Of a DNA stretch of 64,000 nt, positions 35,241-47,095 are shown one piece after another. Each line of letters starts with the position of its first letter. Position 1 is the stretch's first letter. The DNA is taken from the NCBI RefSeq assembly GCF_021462225.1, contig NC_061795.1, positions 6,293,501 through 6,357,500 of the forward strand. The letters run 5' to 3'. The position numbers and the translations under genes are program-made. The notes beneath the pieces are model-generated. The model was not told where the DNA came from, did no database searches, and was given only the letters and a program-made list of their open reading frames with translations. Source of the stretch: Girardinichthys multiradiatus (Eukaryota; Chordata; Actinopteri; Cyprinodontiformes; Goodeidae).

Positions 35241-36245
35241 TCCATCTTTTATGTACATAAAAAATTGTACATACTGTTCTTTGTTTTTATTTATTTATTT
35301 TTAAACGTTGTGGTTGCTGTTTGGACTAAAGATGATATGCGATGTGAGTGATAGAAACCAAAGTTAAATTACTTGTTTATTCTGATTGTGATATATTTTC
35401 AGCCTTAAGTGTCCTTGTAATGTCACAGCTAGCTTAGCAGTGAGAGCATGTAGAAAGTTATTTTTTCATTTCTAGAGACATTCAAGTGGTCATTATTGTG
35501 AGGCTACAGTTAACTTGAGCAGATTGTTATGAGCCATTACAGTCTATAATTAAGGAGCATCAGTGGCTAATAGTCAAGCGCATCTTTTCACCGAAAAACA
35601 TGGCAGGAGCTGCAGCCTTACACCATGGGGACGCTACATATTTTTCACTGTATAGTGTTTCCACAGAGTTCTTAAGTCCTGTGAGGTGAGGGTTAGTAAA
35701 TAGCAGACTGGTGAGGAGAATCTGCTTTTATGAGGCAAGCACACAGTAATCACAGAAGAATGGCAACAAAATAAACAATTTTGCACAACACCGGCTTTCT
35801 TTCAATCTTCATTGCATGAGAAAAAAAAAATTGTTAATAACACTGGATTCCCAGACAAGGAGTCCAAGTCAAGGTTTAAGTCTTTAGGCCAAAAGTCCAA
35901 GCCAACTCACTTTTGGGTCTTAAGTGCGACTAGAGTGCACCTAGAGTGCGACTCTCAAACTCAAGTCGCCATCTCTGGCTAAAGATGATGTTTGGTGAGT
36001 ATACACACACGCTTCAAGCACTGTCCAAAAAATGTCAATAATAGTGCCACGGATGGCCGCATCTCCTCCATACTACGCTCGCTCACACTTGTGTTTTTTT
36101 TCTGTATTTACACTGAACTTTGCTTCTGTACTACAGTCGCTTTCAACAAAGAGCAGCTCCTAATCACGACACAGTCCTGTTTAAGCAGTTTTGCTCTGGC
36201 TTTCATCAATCCAGAGAATTTTTCTGAGATTCTGGTTTGAAGCTT
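35241..36245. other. Unassigned intergenic sequence
   Basis: No gene recognised. 35590-35960 contains a TAAGTCCTGTGAGGTGAGGG stretch and AAGTCCAAG-type repeats of unknown origin. Confidence 0.4.
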
Positions 36246-36455
36246 AGCAGCTCTCTGTGGGATTTACAAGAGACTTAGACCAGGAGACGTGCACGTATCC
36301 TTGTCAAGCTCGGCCAACGAGTTACACTTCAGTCTACATTATCCACATGGCAAATGTCCGCTCCCTAGCAAACAAAACAGACAAGCTGCTCCTTCTCAGC
36401 ACAAGAAACTCTGACTTCCAAAAATCATTGCTTTGTATCTCGTTACTAAAAGAAT
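36246..36455 (+). mobile_element. LINE ORF2 N-terminus (endonuclease start)
   Basis: YIIHMANVRSLANKTDKLLL followed by LSTRNSDFQKS is the beginning of the apurinic-type endonuclease of a Jockey-group LINE. The frame is lost after LLCIS. Confidence 0.65.
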
Positions 36456-36799
36456 AAATTAAATGATTAGTGATCACACTAATATGATTACTTATCAAGG
36501 AACACAGTAACAAATATGAAATTTAACCTCTTAAAGGAAATTAAGACGGTTGGAGAATGATCATCCAGGTTTTTTTTAGTTGAAAAGGCATTATTAAATG
36601 GTCTCATGGTCGTTTTTCATGTGTCTTGTCTTTGGCACAAAACTCATCTACTATTGTTATTGTCTCTGGAAGAAATGGGTTTGCATTTTTCGAATAAGAG
36701 AGACACATCAATAACATATAAAAGAAATTGAGAGGTTATATCTGATGTTTGATTTTTATTCATATATTTGTAATGGTGAACTGCAGCCACCAGAGCTTC

Positions 36800-36890
36800 A
36801 ATGAATAGTTAATTGAATATAGCAAATAGTGAGGGGAAGATTGAACAGCCCTGTCTGGTGCCTTTCTTGGAAAAAATCCTAAACCTGGAG
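36800..36890 (-). mobile_element. Short L1/Tx1-type RT fragment
   Basis: The - strand reads KGTRQGCSIFPSLFAIFN, the RT block normally RGTRQGCPLSPLLFALA. The piece is under 100 bp, and a larger element is not seen around it. Confidence 0.45.
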
Positions 36891-36949
36891 ATCAGGAGCA
36901 AGAAAACAACATCATCATAAGGCAAGAAGGAGTACCTGCAGGTCGGCAG

Positions 36950-38030
36950 GACGCCCTTTACTTTCTTGAAACCAGCTCTCTTAGCTTTGTTGCTCAAACC
37001 CTGGATCACCAGTAACCTGAAGGAACTGCTTAACAAAAAAAAATTGCTTTCTTTGAGGGAGACAGGGAATTATAGAAATTCAATTTAAGGCCAAGATTGG
37101 AAACAGCAAGAAGGCATAAAAGCAGGAGAGTATAACGGTATAACGGTAAAAGACGTGTTTTGTCAAGAATGAAGAAGTTCATGGACTTCAGATAGAAGGA
37201 GGATCAGCTCAAGGAAAGTCTGGACAGAGCCCATAAACCAAACACCTGCTTCATTTGGTTCAGTTTGGGAACAGGCTCAACATCCTCCTTTCCTGCCCCC
37301 AGCCAAACAAGTCTCCCATTCCCTCTTGACTCACAGCTTTTCTGTCACACCTCAAATGTTTTATCTGACAAGTTGGTCATGGAGCTACTGCCCCATCATT
37401 GTGTTTTACCAAATCAGGTGTTCTCTTCATCTCCTCCCCTCTGTCTCTCAAAGGCAAGTGAAAATGGAGCTGAAGCGACTGAACCAAAACAAAGCTGCAG
37501 GTCATGATGGTGCCAACCCCTGGAAGTCTGTGTGGACCCGCTATGTAGCATTCTGAAGCACCTCTTCAACCTTAGCCCGACCAAGGAGAAGGTTTCAGTG
37601 CTGAACAAGACATTCTGCTTTATTCCAGTACCTAAGAAAGCTTATCCATTGGTCATCAACAAATATAGATCTGTTGCCCTGACATCCCACATAATGAAGG
37701 TCCTGGAGAGACTCCTTTGGATAACCAGAGTAAGCAATCAAACACCCTTCAGGACCCTCTATAGTTTGCTTATTGCTGAGACTTTGGAGTTGACGTTGCC
37801 ATCATACATCTGCTTACATAAACCCTGGAAACTATGGAGAAAATAGGCAGTACTTTGAGGATCCTGTTATTTGATTTCTCCAATGCATTAAACAACAGTC
37901 AATTTAACTATGTCAAGGATCAAAGACTACCTGACAAACAGACCAGAGTTTACTGGTGAAAGGCTGTATGATGAACCAAGTGCTCAACACCACAGGAGCA
38001 CCAGAGGAATCTGTACTCTTACTTTGCCTT
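36950..38030 (+). mobile_element. Jockey-group LINE, linker and RT start
   Basis: PWITSNLKELLNKKK at 36995-37050 is followed by degraded linker and then ELKRLNQNKAAGHDGANP. ILKHLFNLSPTKEKVSVLNK, KYRSVALTSHIMKVLERLLW and DYLTNRPEFT-like and TTGAPEESVL-like blocks follow. The order matches 5930-7060. The RT is interrupted at about 38030 by an antisense L2 tail and resumes at 41645, so it is the outermost layer of a four-level nest. Confidence 0.78.
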
Positions 38031-38254
38031 TTTAATTTCAATTCAGTTTATTTACAGTATATAGTGCCAATTCACAACACATGTCGTCAATTCCAAGTCA
38101 GGTACATACATTCCAATTGATCCTAGTTATCAGACAATGCAGTCAAGTTCAGTTTATTTTTCAAATTGGTTGAAAAAATTATTTATAAGGAAACAGAGCA
38201 GACTGCATCGAATCAGTAATTTGAAGCATTCACTCCTTCAGGATGAGCATGTAG
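38031..38254 (-). mobile_element. L2 tail, antisense, left part (nest level 2)
   Basis: TTTCAATTCAGTTTATTTAC to GGATGAGCATGTAG is the complement of the L2 3' UTR. It breaks at the ATGTAG duplicated by the foldback element and continues at 41494. Confidence 0.85.
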
Positions 38255-41200
38255 TATGGGAAGAAACGTGTGCCATCAGAAACTGAATTTGAATTGTTCA
38301 GACTGAATCTGTATTTGTGTAATTTTGTGTAATTTGAAATTAAATGCATTGGTTTGAAAATGAATTTCACTAAACTGAAACTGAATGTAATGGTTTGAAA
38401 CTGAATTTATTTGCTTTGAAACTGAATTTGTTGGGTTTGAAAATTGCTTTGGTTTGTATTGAAAATTCAGTTTAATTATGTTCACTTTAAGTTCTATAAT
38501 TTAATTTCAGTTCCAAAATTCAGTTGTTTTTTTTTTGTGTGTGTCACACATCCGGGTCCTTGAAGCCACAGATTAATCAAACACAGATTTACCGATTTAT
38601 GGATGTCATTCACTATTGCTATGTCCACCTTCAGGGACTGCATCCTTTGAAGGTCGGGTTTGTAGGCCGATAACTATGGAAGCAAATTGTTACCATATTT
38701 AAAAAAAAAAAAAGCATTTCCACAAATGCTTTTTCATTTTAAGAATGTGGCTGCATTATTTGACCCATAAATAAAATTAGTAATCAATCATCTTATTTGC
38801 ATTTGCATTTTCTTCTTCACGACTGCACATTTATGCCATAATCAAAAAGAAAACAAAGCAGACATTGCTTTTTCGTTTTCGTAGTCTGCCTGCAAAGTAC
38901 TGCCCAGAACTTGAAAACAAAAAAGCATTCCGAGCGGCAGGCGCAGCAGAGTGACGTCAGCTGCCGCTCTTTCTCAGCTCCCTGCTGACCGAGCTACCCA
39001 TCTTGTTCGGTAGGGGGCGCTGTGCACGTCTGCATTGCATTACATTGCAAACGTGCCGAGAAATTGATTGAATTGTGGCAATTTGTGGCAGTGGCAGGCA
39101 GAACTGGTAGTTCCGGTGGCAGGCTGTGGTATCCTCGTGGCAGCCTTATGGCCTGGAACATCCAGCGTGTTTTTAAGCATTTATTTATAATTTTCTGTGA
39201 GTGACAATTCAGAATAGCTGCTCGTGCTCTATAATAAACCGGCTGTTTGTGCAATACATTTTCGTCATCCTTTCAACACGTCACACATACACATAGTGCT
39301 ATTTATTTTCCATGTCAAGTAAATACAGTCACCTTATGTTATGGGTCTAAAGCTGTTTATTAAATAATAATCAATAATGAAATCATTATTTAAAGGTAAC
39401 AGGCTATAACAACAATGACATCCCATTTGCCAATAATCAGTATCAGATTCCACAAAAACAGCGGCAACCGCATTGGCAAGCTTTTACGGCCGGTGTGGCA
39501 CCTTCTGGCATCCTCGCAGAATCCCCTGCCACCCTGCGGCAGACTGTGGCCGCAGGGTGGCCACAGTCTGCCACCCTGGAACTGTGGCAGTTCCAGTGGC
39601 AGCTTCGGTGGCAGGCTGTGGCGGCTACCGGAACTACCAGTTCTGCCTGCCAATGCCACAAACTGAGCTCGGCCCTGCTGCAATTCAATCAATTTCTCGG
39701 CACGTTTGCAATGTAATGCAATCCAGACGTGCACACCGCCCCCTACCGAACAAGATGGGTAGCTCGGTCAGCAGGGAGCTGAGGAAGAGCGGCTGCTGAC
39801 GTCCCTCTGCTGCGCCCGCCGCTCGGAATGCTTTTTCGTTTTCGAGTTCTGGGCAGTACTTTGCGGGCAGACTACGAAAACGAAAAAGCAATGTCTGCTT
39901 TGTTTTCTTTTTGATTATGGCATAAAATTTGCAGTCGTGAAGAAGAAAATGCAAATAAGATGATTGATTACTAATTTTATTTATGAGTCAAACAATGCAG
40001 CCACATTCTTAAAATGAAAAAGCATTTCTGAAAATGCTTTTTCATTTGAAATATGGTAACGATTTGCTTCCATAGATAACGTCCTGGTGAGGCAACGAAG
40101 GCTATCCAACTTCGAAGGCTCCTTCAAATGCGGCCGACAAATGCGTCCTTCTTTTCCCCACATTTGAAGGATGGGTCCGATGTATCCTCCGTGGCCCACC
40201 CTATCCCATGATTCATTGCAGGTTGAAGTAGATTGTTCAAATGGCAGTAGCAAAGGCCGGATATATTCCGCATTCTCTGAAACAAAATTAACTTTTACAA
40301 TATTTTTAGACGAGACCGTAGCTGTGTAAACCTAAAATATCTGCTCGGTGTAACAAGATTAATTGCACAAGTACTTTGACGTGTTCGGAGACGTCCACTG
40401 CTCTAGCAGCCGACTCGCCAGCTGTCAGCTGACCGGCTGGTTGAGGTGCGCTAAACCCCAAGAGAACGGCTGACTCCCGGCACAATGTTTTCAAAATCCC
40501 GCTGGGTTTTACCAATGGGTGGAAGTTAAACAGATATATTTCAGTCAGACGATATCCAATATAAATGTTTGGTTTATTTATTATAATAATAGTTGTGACA
40601 TAATAATAACTAATACTTATTATTATTATTCTCCTTTATTTGCTCTACAAATAAACTGATTTAAACTTTGTTACTAAAGTTAATATGTTAGTGTTAAGTT
40701 GTTTAAAGCTTTACAAATAATTGAAACAAATGGTATTTGTCATCAATGTATTTTATTTAGTGTTAGATTTTTATATCAATGAACACAAAAATTATTTTGA
40801 ACATTTAAACAGCTGAATAATGAATAAGATCATAAAACAATAACATTTTAAAACAAAACAGCATTATAAGCCATTAGCAATATGTTAAAGGGTAAATAAA
40901 AACCGTGTAGTTATTTACAGTAGAGACAGCGTCATTAACCTTCAGGCTCCATTTGTTCGGCTTCACAGCTCTGTGCTTCACGCTAACACGGTTGCTAGGC
41001 AACCTAACTTACGCTGAGGTAAGGGCAAGAGAAACACAGACTAATGTAACACCAGCGGCACACTATGCTAACCTGTCATGTTTAGCTAATAGCTACAGGT
41101 AGCATAAATGTTACTGTTTGACCATCATTTGTTTACATGACGCTTCTTATAGACGCTCATTTGACTTGGTAATTGACATCCGCCAAGCTCCTGTATGCTG

Positions 41201-41487
41201 CGCTGCTCCAGCTCAACATGCCGTAAAGGAAGTTTAACCTGATGGATGTGTGACACAAAAAATTTAATTTCAGACCTGAGTGAAGTAGTCAAACTAAATT
41301 TGTAATACAGCGAAATACATTTTAAATTGAAATGAATTCAGTTTCAAACCATTAAATTCAGTTTTAGTTTAGTGAAATTAATTTTCAAACCAATGTATTT
41401 AATTTCAAATTACACAAATGCAGATTAAGTCTGAGCAATTCAACTTCAGTTTCTGGCACAAGTTTATGGCACAAGTTTCTTCCCATA
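38255..41487. mobile_element. Foldback DNA element with 6-bp target duplication (nest level 3)
   Basis: Both ends begin TATGGGAAGAAAC when read inward, and the inverted arms remain similar for about 250-320 bp (38255-38575 against 41235-41487). ATGTAG flanks it at 38249-38254 and 41488-41493. The L2 tail reads continuously if the element and one ATGTAG are removed. Arms are built of short AT-rich repeats such as TTTGAAACTGAATTT and end at GTGTCACACATCC. The interior right part (40081-41230) has a 70-codon - strand frame at 40306-40515 with no known domain. No transposase is seen, so it is probably non-autonomous. A second foldback element lies inside it. Confidence 0.82.
38675..40074. mobile_element. 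Inner foldback element, 1400 bp, 6-bp target duplication (nest level 4)
   Basis: The left end TATGGAAGCAAATTGTTACC matches the inverted right end at 40055-40074. GATAAC flanks it at 38669-38674 and 40075-40080. The arms are inverted copies for several hundred bases. They contain a small hairpin of the AGCATTT...AAATGCT type, then AGTAATCAATCATCTTATTT, a TTTCGTTTTCGTAGTCTGCC block and a CGGTAGGGGGCGCTGTGCAC block. The centre near 39480-39640 is rich in GGCAG/CTGCC units. No coding domain is recognised. It is a large palindromic, probably non-autonomous DNA element. Confidence 0.85.
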
Positions 41488-41493
41488 ATGTAG

Positions 41494-41644
41494 CGACAGT
41501 GGACAGTCGCTTGCATTGTTGTCATTGACTTTGCAGCAATCCCGCATACTGAGCATGCATGTAGCGACAGTGAAAAGGAAAACTCTAACAGGAAGAAACC
41601 TTCAGCAGAACCAGGCTCAGTGTCAGTGGCTGAGTGCCACGACC
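41494..41644 (-). mobile_element. L2 tail, antisense, right part (nest level 2)
   Basis: CGACAGTGGACAGTCGCTTG and AACCTTCAGCAGAACCAGGC continue the L2 3' UTR broken at 38254. It ends at ACGACCGCCTGGGG, where the outer LINE resumes. Confidence 0.82.
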
Positions 41645-41800
41645 GCCTGGGGATTTGTACACCTCAGCTGTCAAGTACAAGTCAGAGTTCTGTCATATAT
41701 AGAAATACTCAGAAGACTGTGCAGTTCTCATGTGTATCAGAGAAAACGAGAGAATGAATACAGAGCTGATGGACTGCTTTGGTGGTTTTTGTTTGTTGGA
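41645..41800 (+). mobile_element. Jockey-group LINE RT, resumed (nest level 1)
   Basis: ILYTSAVKYKSEF-like and HIQKYSEDCAVLMCIRENE correspond to the LYTSDFQYKTDSCHLQKYSK block at 7050-7110. This shows the 38031-41644 block was inserted into a LINE. Confidence 0.72.
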
Positions 41801-44800
41801 AACAAAACAAAGTCATGGCCAAGGGCGATGTCATATGCAGAAGGACTCCTACAAAGGAAATCAGCACTTTTATTTAACCAAATTCCATTTTATGGGGTAA
41901 AAAACACATTGACACAGCTTTGGCACATTTGGCCAAATTGCCAGCTCCGCCTGGCACATTGCCCACTAAACATTTTGTGGAACAAATATGCTTCAACTGA
42001 TTCAGTCCAAATTTGCTGCAGTTATAGTCAAGATGCTGATGAATACAATCCGAGGCTTCTCCTAGGATTTCAAATTGATTTTCATGGTGTTTTGCAATGT
42101 TCATTTAGAAGATGTATTCAGCAAGGCTCAACAAATGTGATTTTTCTTTTTGTTTTGTTTGTTTTATCACAAATAAATCAGACATAGTAACAGTTGCAAC
42201 AGTGGTTCCACTGGAAAGCAATTTATTATGTCTTACCTTTATACAGGTACCAAAAGTTTGGATTTAGACTTTATAAATGTGAAGCTATACTTGATTTATT
42301 TGAGTTTTCCAATTTCATGGGGAAATTGCCTCTAAAATCCCTCAGGGCTGAACAGGTTAAGGATTTGTTTATACTGGGAGATTCCAGGGGAACTAAACAG
42401 CAAAGCGCAGACACGCATGTGAGTACTTAAACTGAATGCATGAGGGAGGGCTGGCAGGTTAGGTCCAGGTCAGTATTAGAGAAGAAACGGCATCCGAAAG
42501 ATAGGCTGGTGGAAAACTCCTTAGTAAAGGTAGGTTTATGGTGAGGGCTCAAGGGCTGGTTTCAGAAGCATGGTCAGTTCTTCCGAAGGTCAGAAGGATG
42601 ACGGTAGCATAACCAGAAGGGCAGAAAATGGGGAGGTAGTTAGAGAACAGATGCAAATTACAGAAACAATAAAACCAAACACCCTTGATCATGACATTAT
42701 AACCCTTAAAGCCAAAGTTCACCATATGTTCCTTACAAATCTTCCTACATCCTCAGCTTCTTCACTGTCTCAACTCATCACAACATGAGGAGCAGGCTCC
42801 CTTTCAGTCAGATGTCTATATCCAGGGTTTCCTTTCAACATTATTTTTCATTGGTCACTCCAACAAACCTCATTTCAACTCTAAACCCAAATGCTAATCA
42901 GAAGTAGTTTTATTATAGAAGGAAAACTGTGATGACTAGTGGGAATTCATTGCGAGGAGACCTTTCACCCTCAAAGACTTCATTACAAAAGAGCTCATCA
43001 CTTAAGATCGTTAAAATATCAGTGGAAACATGCAAAAAGATTTTCATAACAATGATTTGATTGCTGTAGTGTCAATAAAGATTTTTCAGTTGATTGTCAA
43101 GAAGGTAATAACATTTCTTTTCAATATGTAATTTTTTAATAAAATGCAAATAATACCAGACAATGTACAGATTTGTCACCATCCCGGTAGATAGAATCTA
43201 ACTATTAGGGTTTGATTTCATTTTTGTAAATGTATAATAACACACAGAGTGAGAACTAAGTTTCACACTCGGTTTTTTTTTTTTTGCTCCGGTGAACAAT
43301 GCTAACAAAAGAACATTAGTATTCTCTGTGTCCTTGTGGATCTTAACCGATTGAATTTTTAGACATACAAGTAATCCATTCTTATTCATTTTTTTTTTAC
43401 ACGGTGACAAAACCCACTGTAGAAAGCAAATCCTGAATTCATGTGTAACTGGTAATTTAGAAGTGAAAAGTTTAATGCACCCTAATTTAGGAAGTGATTT
43501 GTTCCTCTCCACTGTTGCCTGCCATTACATGTATGCTGCAGATGTGTATTCGATTTAATACCTTTTTGTAACTAGTCATATAATGTTTAGTTTTACTATA
43601 GTATAGTGTTAAATCTAAATTATTTTCTGTTCTTATTTGTAGAAATAAACTATATTCTAATAAGGTAAGTGAAGTATTATTTGGTATAATGTTGTGGTAA
43701 AAAAAAAAGGTTTTTTGATATTTACAACAAGTCTTCATAGTTCGAAAAATCCAGTATATAGATGATATAGGACGATTAGGAAATTAGGTATTGACATTAA
43801 AGTCAGGTCTAAGCCCATGTTTACTGTTTGTTTACAGCACATAACATCTGAAATGATCTGATGTTTCATAGACACTTCATTTAATCTTAGAATCTTCTGT
43901 GGATGTGTCAATACTGAGCTTGTCAAATGGACGTATGGAGGTGTTAAACTGACAAATTCTGCACCATTTGTACAAATAAAAACTGTAGCAAAGTGTCAGG
44001 ACCACTAAGGCAAAGAAGGCAGGACCCCCCAAGAGCCACTGCTAGTAGCTAACAACAGAGGTGGGTCCAGCCTTTAAACTCTTCAGTCCTGGAACCGTGT
44101 TTGGGTTGTTATCAGCTGCTGGCCATGTCAAAGTCCATAGGGCTCCCTCATACTGTGATCCTCAGCCCTGGGTGAGCAGCAATCAGTTGTCAATCTGAGG
44201 TTGCAGAGACCAGCAGGAAGAGAAAAATTGTTCTGTGCAAAAAAAAAGCAAATAAAAAAGCAGAACCCCCATGAAATACCTCTCTAGTTTATTCTTTGGA
44301 TCTCAGTTTTCTTATGAAGCCTGATGAGGGTACACCCCATCTCTCCCTCCTTTATCACTCTTATCACTGCACTGCCCCTTAAGACCCTGGGCATGTTTAA
44401 GCAATAAAGTGGATGAAGTAGAAATGTTAAATGGATGGATTTTAATATCATCTTGAAAAGATTAATTAATTTGAGTTAATAAATAATTTCCTAGGAATTA
44501 TTTAATTGGAAGATTAAAAATTAAATATATGAAGATTTTCAATTTCTTTTTTTGTGCTTTATAGCATATAATTGAGTATTTTTAATAAACCTTCAACTCT
44601 AAACACAATAACAATCCTGTATCCTATTTTCAGTTACAGTAGGATATCTTGTACCTCCACAGTTTGAAAACGTCTCCTTCGGTTACCAGTTAGGACTAGC
44701 AGGAAAAATTAAATCATTTCTTCAGCTCAGAAACACGGACTTGTCCATAAAATTTCCCCCGAAGTTTGACATGTAATAGTGTTGTACTCATTGTACCTCA

Positions 44801-46236
44801 GAAGTGGGAAATCCCTTTGGGGTGATATTTCCATCAAATCCTCTAAAATGTTACTTCAGTTAAGTGTACAATATGCAAAGCTAATTACCAATCGTTTGTC
44901 TAGCGCTTTGTATTCCACTAAGACAAATTACTTGATGTAGGATGAATATCTGTTTTGTCTGTGAAATGAAATATGCCAAACCACATCTCTGTTAAATTCT
45001 TGCAAAAATAAGCAACAGATTTGAAAGGGTGATCTATTTACAGAAGAAATGTTTAGTACTGTCACAGACATTTCAGTAAGACATCAAGAAACTCAACTTG
45101 TCAGTTATAATGTCATTAAACATCTTTAAAACTCTATTAAATTATAAGTACCTTACACTGATGTGATGTGGCTCCCCGCAGCAGTGTTAATTGGACCACT
45201 CTGTAGAAAACAAAGAAAAAAAAGATGTCAGCTTATTTAAAACATCTATTAAAACGTTTCTGGAATACTTTACTTTTTTTTTCAGATTAAAATGTATTTG
45301 TTGGAACCCTCCTTATTGGAAAAAGATGATCTCTTACCACTCGCAGTTTTGCCAATCAGTGGTCAGGACCTTCATGGGTAAATGCATTTCTCTCTAAGCT
45401 GACTGAATCTGCTGAGGTTGTCACATTTTAAAATTATTTGTGCACAGACCAACATATCTGGAATGTCCACTTTATGCTGGGCCATGTGTATAATGCTGTT
45501 TTATTGGTCAAAATCTCCATCTGCTGATGCTTTATGAAGTTCCGCAATTAGCTATTTATTTTCTGCTTCCTCTCTCGTATCATGTCAGTTAAACTACAAA
45601 ATTAAACAAATAAAGTGCTGAAATGACAGCAAGTAAGCATCTCTATGCCACCCCAACCCATGTATTAATAGTTCAAGTGATTTAAAGTATCTGTGGTGTT
45701 CCAGAAACATCAGAGGACCTGTTAATTGTTGAGCTGACTGCCTGTGATGTGACTATGAGTTTATTTGCATGTGAAAAGGGGGGTTCTGATCAGATCAGAG
45801 GCTTGAATGCCAGGTGTAAATTGTCAGAATAGTCTAAATTATACCTGGTCTACTTACAATCAGATCAGGCAGGACGCAGGTCTGTACAGTGCCTTAGGTC
45901 ATTCATGTCATGCAAGTAGATCCACTGAGATTACAGGGCTGTGTGTGCTTTCAGATCATGTAGCTGGGATTGCAGAATGACTGAGGTGGGGCATGTTACT
46001 CAGCAGCATTCACCTGAGCAGTTTGTATCAGATGCATGTCAGAGATTTACCCTAGATCTCGCTGAACTCAGAGTGACGGTCCACCTAAAGGCTTTCCAAA
46101 TGCATTCGGTGTTTAAAATTCAAGAAAAGTTGCTATGCTCCAACCTCAACAGATTTGCATTAGATCCTGCTAACATATTTCATAGACAACACTGGAGAGT
46201 CATCTGGTTTCTCTGTCTATGATGCTGCTATCTTTA
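41801..46236. other. Long unassigned intergenic region
   Basis: No gene is recognised over 4.4 kb. Long frames at 41516-42187 and 42194-42430 lie largely in repeat-derived sequence. A GA-rich stretch at 42430-42660 and AT-rich sequence elsewhere show no known motif. Confidence 0.45.
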
Positions 46237-46860
46237 TGTTATGATTAGGTTTTTGAGGACTCAAACACAGAGCAGAGCAGGATTCTGTTTGAATGATTTA
46301 ATGATATGAAATAGGAAAAAAACGTACAAAAACAGATCTTAAAGAGATGTGGATGGGAGCACCAGGAACACAGAGCAACAGAGGCATGAAGTCACCAGGA
46401 GGATCCATTGGAGAGCAAACAGAACCAATGAGTATATATACACTGAAGCAAGGGCAGAGAAATGACAGACAAACCAGAATAGCTAATCAGAAGGAATGAA
46501 TTACAGCTGAGGCAGAGAGAAAGCAGAGCAATCAGAGGATAAGTGGAGCAGCTGAGACAGAAGAAAAGAGCAGAGAAGGGGTAAAAACACAAATAAACAT
46601 GTATGGTGCTAAACAAGAAAACCTGGGGAAAATGTCAAACAAAGATCTATCAGGAATCAATCAAAATGCAAAAGAATCACAAGAGAAACAAAAAGGAACT
46701 AAAGGAATACACCTAACGACAATGAGAGCAAGGAATTGAACTATATGGCAAAACCCAAATGGCAAAAATAAAAATATAATCTGGCAAGATCTACAGAACA
46801 TAATAAACATCTAGGAAAATGCTGGAAAAACATGAACAAAAAAGAAAACCAAACCTAACA
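46237..46860 (-). mobile_element. Probable solo LTR (TG...CA, no clear duplication)
   Basis: The block starts TGTTATGATTAGG and ends CAAACCTAACA, so it has LTR-type ends and short imperfect inverted termini (TGTTAGG type). The size is 624 bp, and a TATATATAC stretch lies at 46433-46441. The flanking 5-mers (CTTTA and CCTCA) do not match. No gag or pol is present. Confidence 0.5.
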
Positions 46861-46869
46861 CCTCAGCAT

Positions 46870-47095
46870 TGTGTCACTTTATCATAAAAATACGGTGAGA
46901 CGTCTTTTTCCTCATGGTGTCCCTCGACTGTGGACCAGCCCCACTCAAGACCTGAAGGTAGCCGAGAAACTAAAGATGTATCTATTCAGTTTAGCTTACA
47001 CTTTGGTTTTTTCAGTGCCAGCAACCTTTCTTTATAATGTTCTTGCTGTGATAGTTGTTAATGATCATAGCCCCTACTGCTATATGTTTTAAGAA
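46870..47095 (+). mobile_element. Possible LINE C-terminal remnant
   Basis: VRRLFPHGVPRLWTSPTQ and KLKMYLFSLAYTLVF resemble the L2-type C-terminal pattern (APLLWNQLP ... LKTFLFDKAY). The match is weak and short. Confidence 0.3.

Noticed and set aside
41516..42187. 223-codon + strand frame
   Set aside because: It begins inside the antisense L2 tail, runs through LINE sequence and AT-rich DNA, and has no consistent domain.
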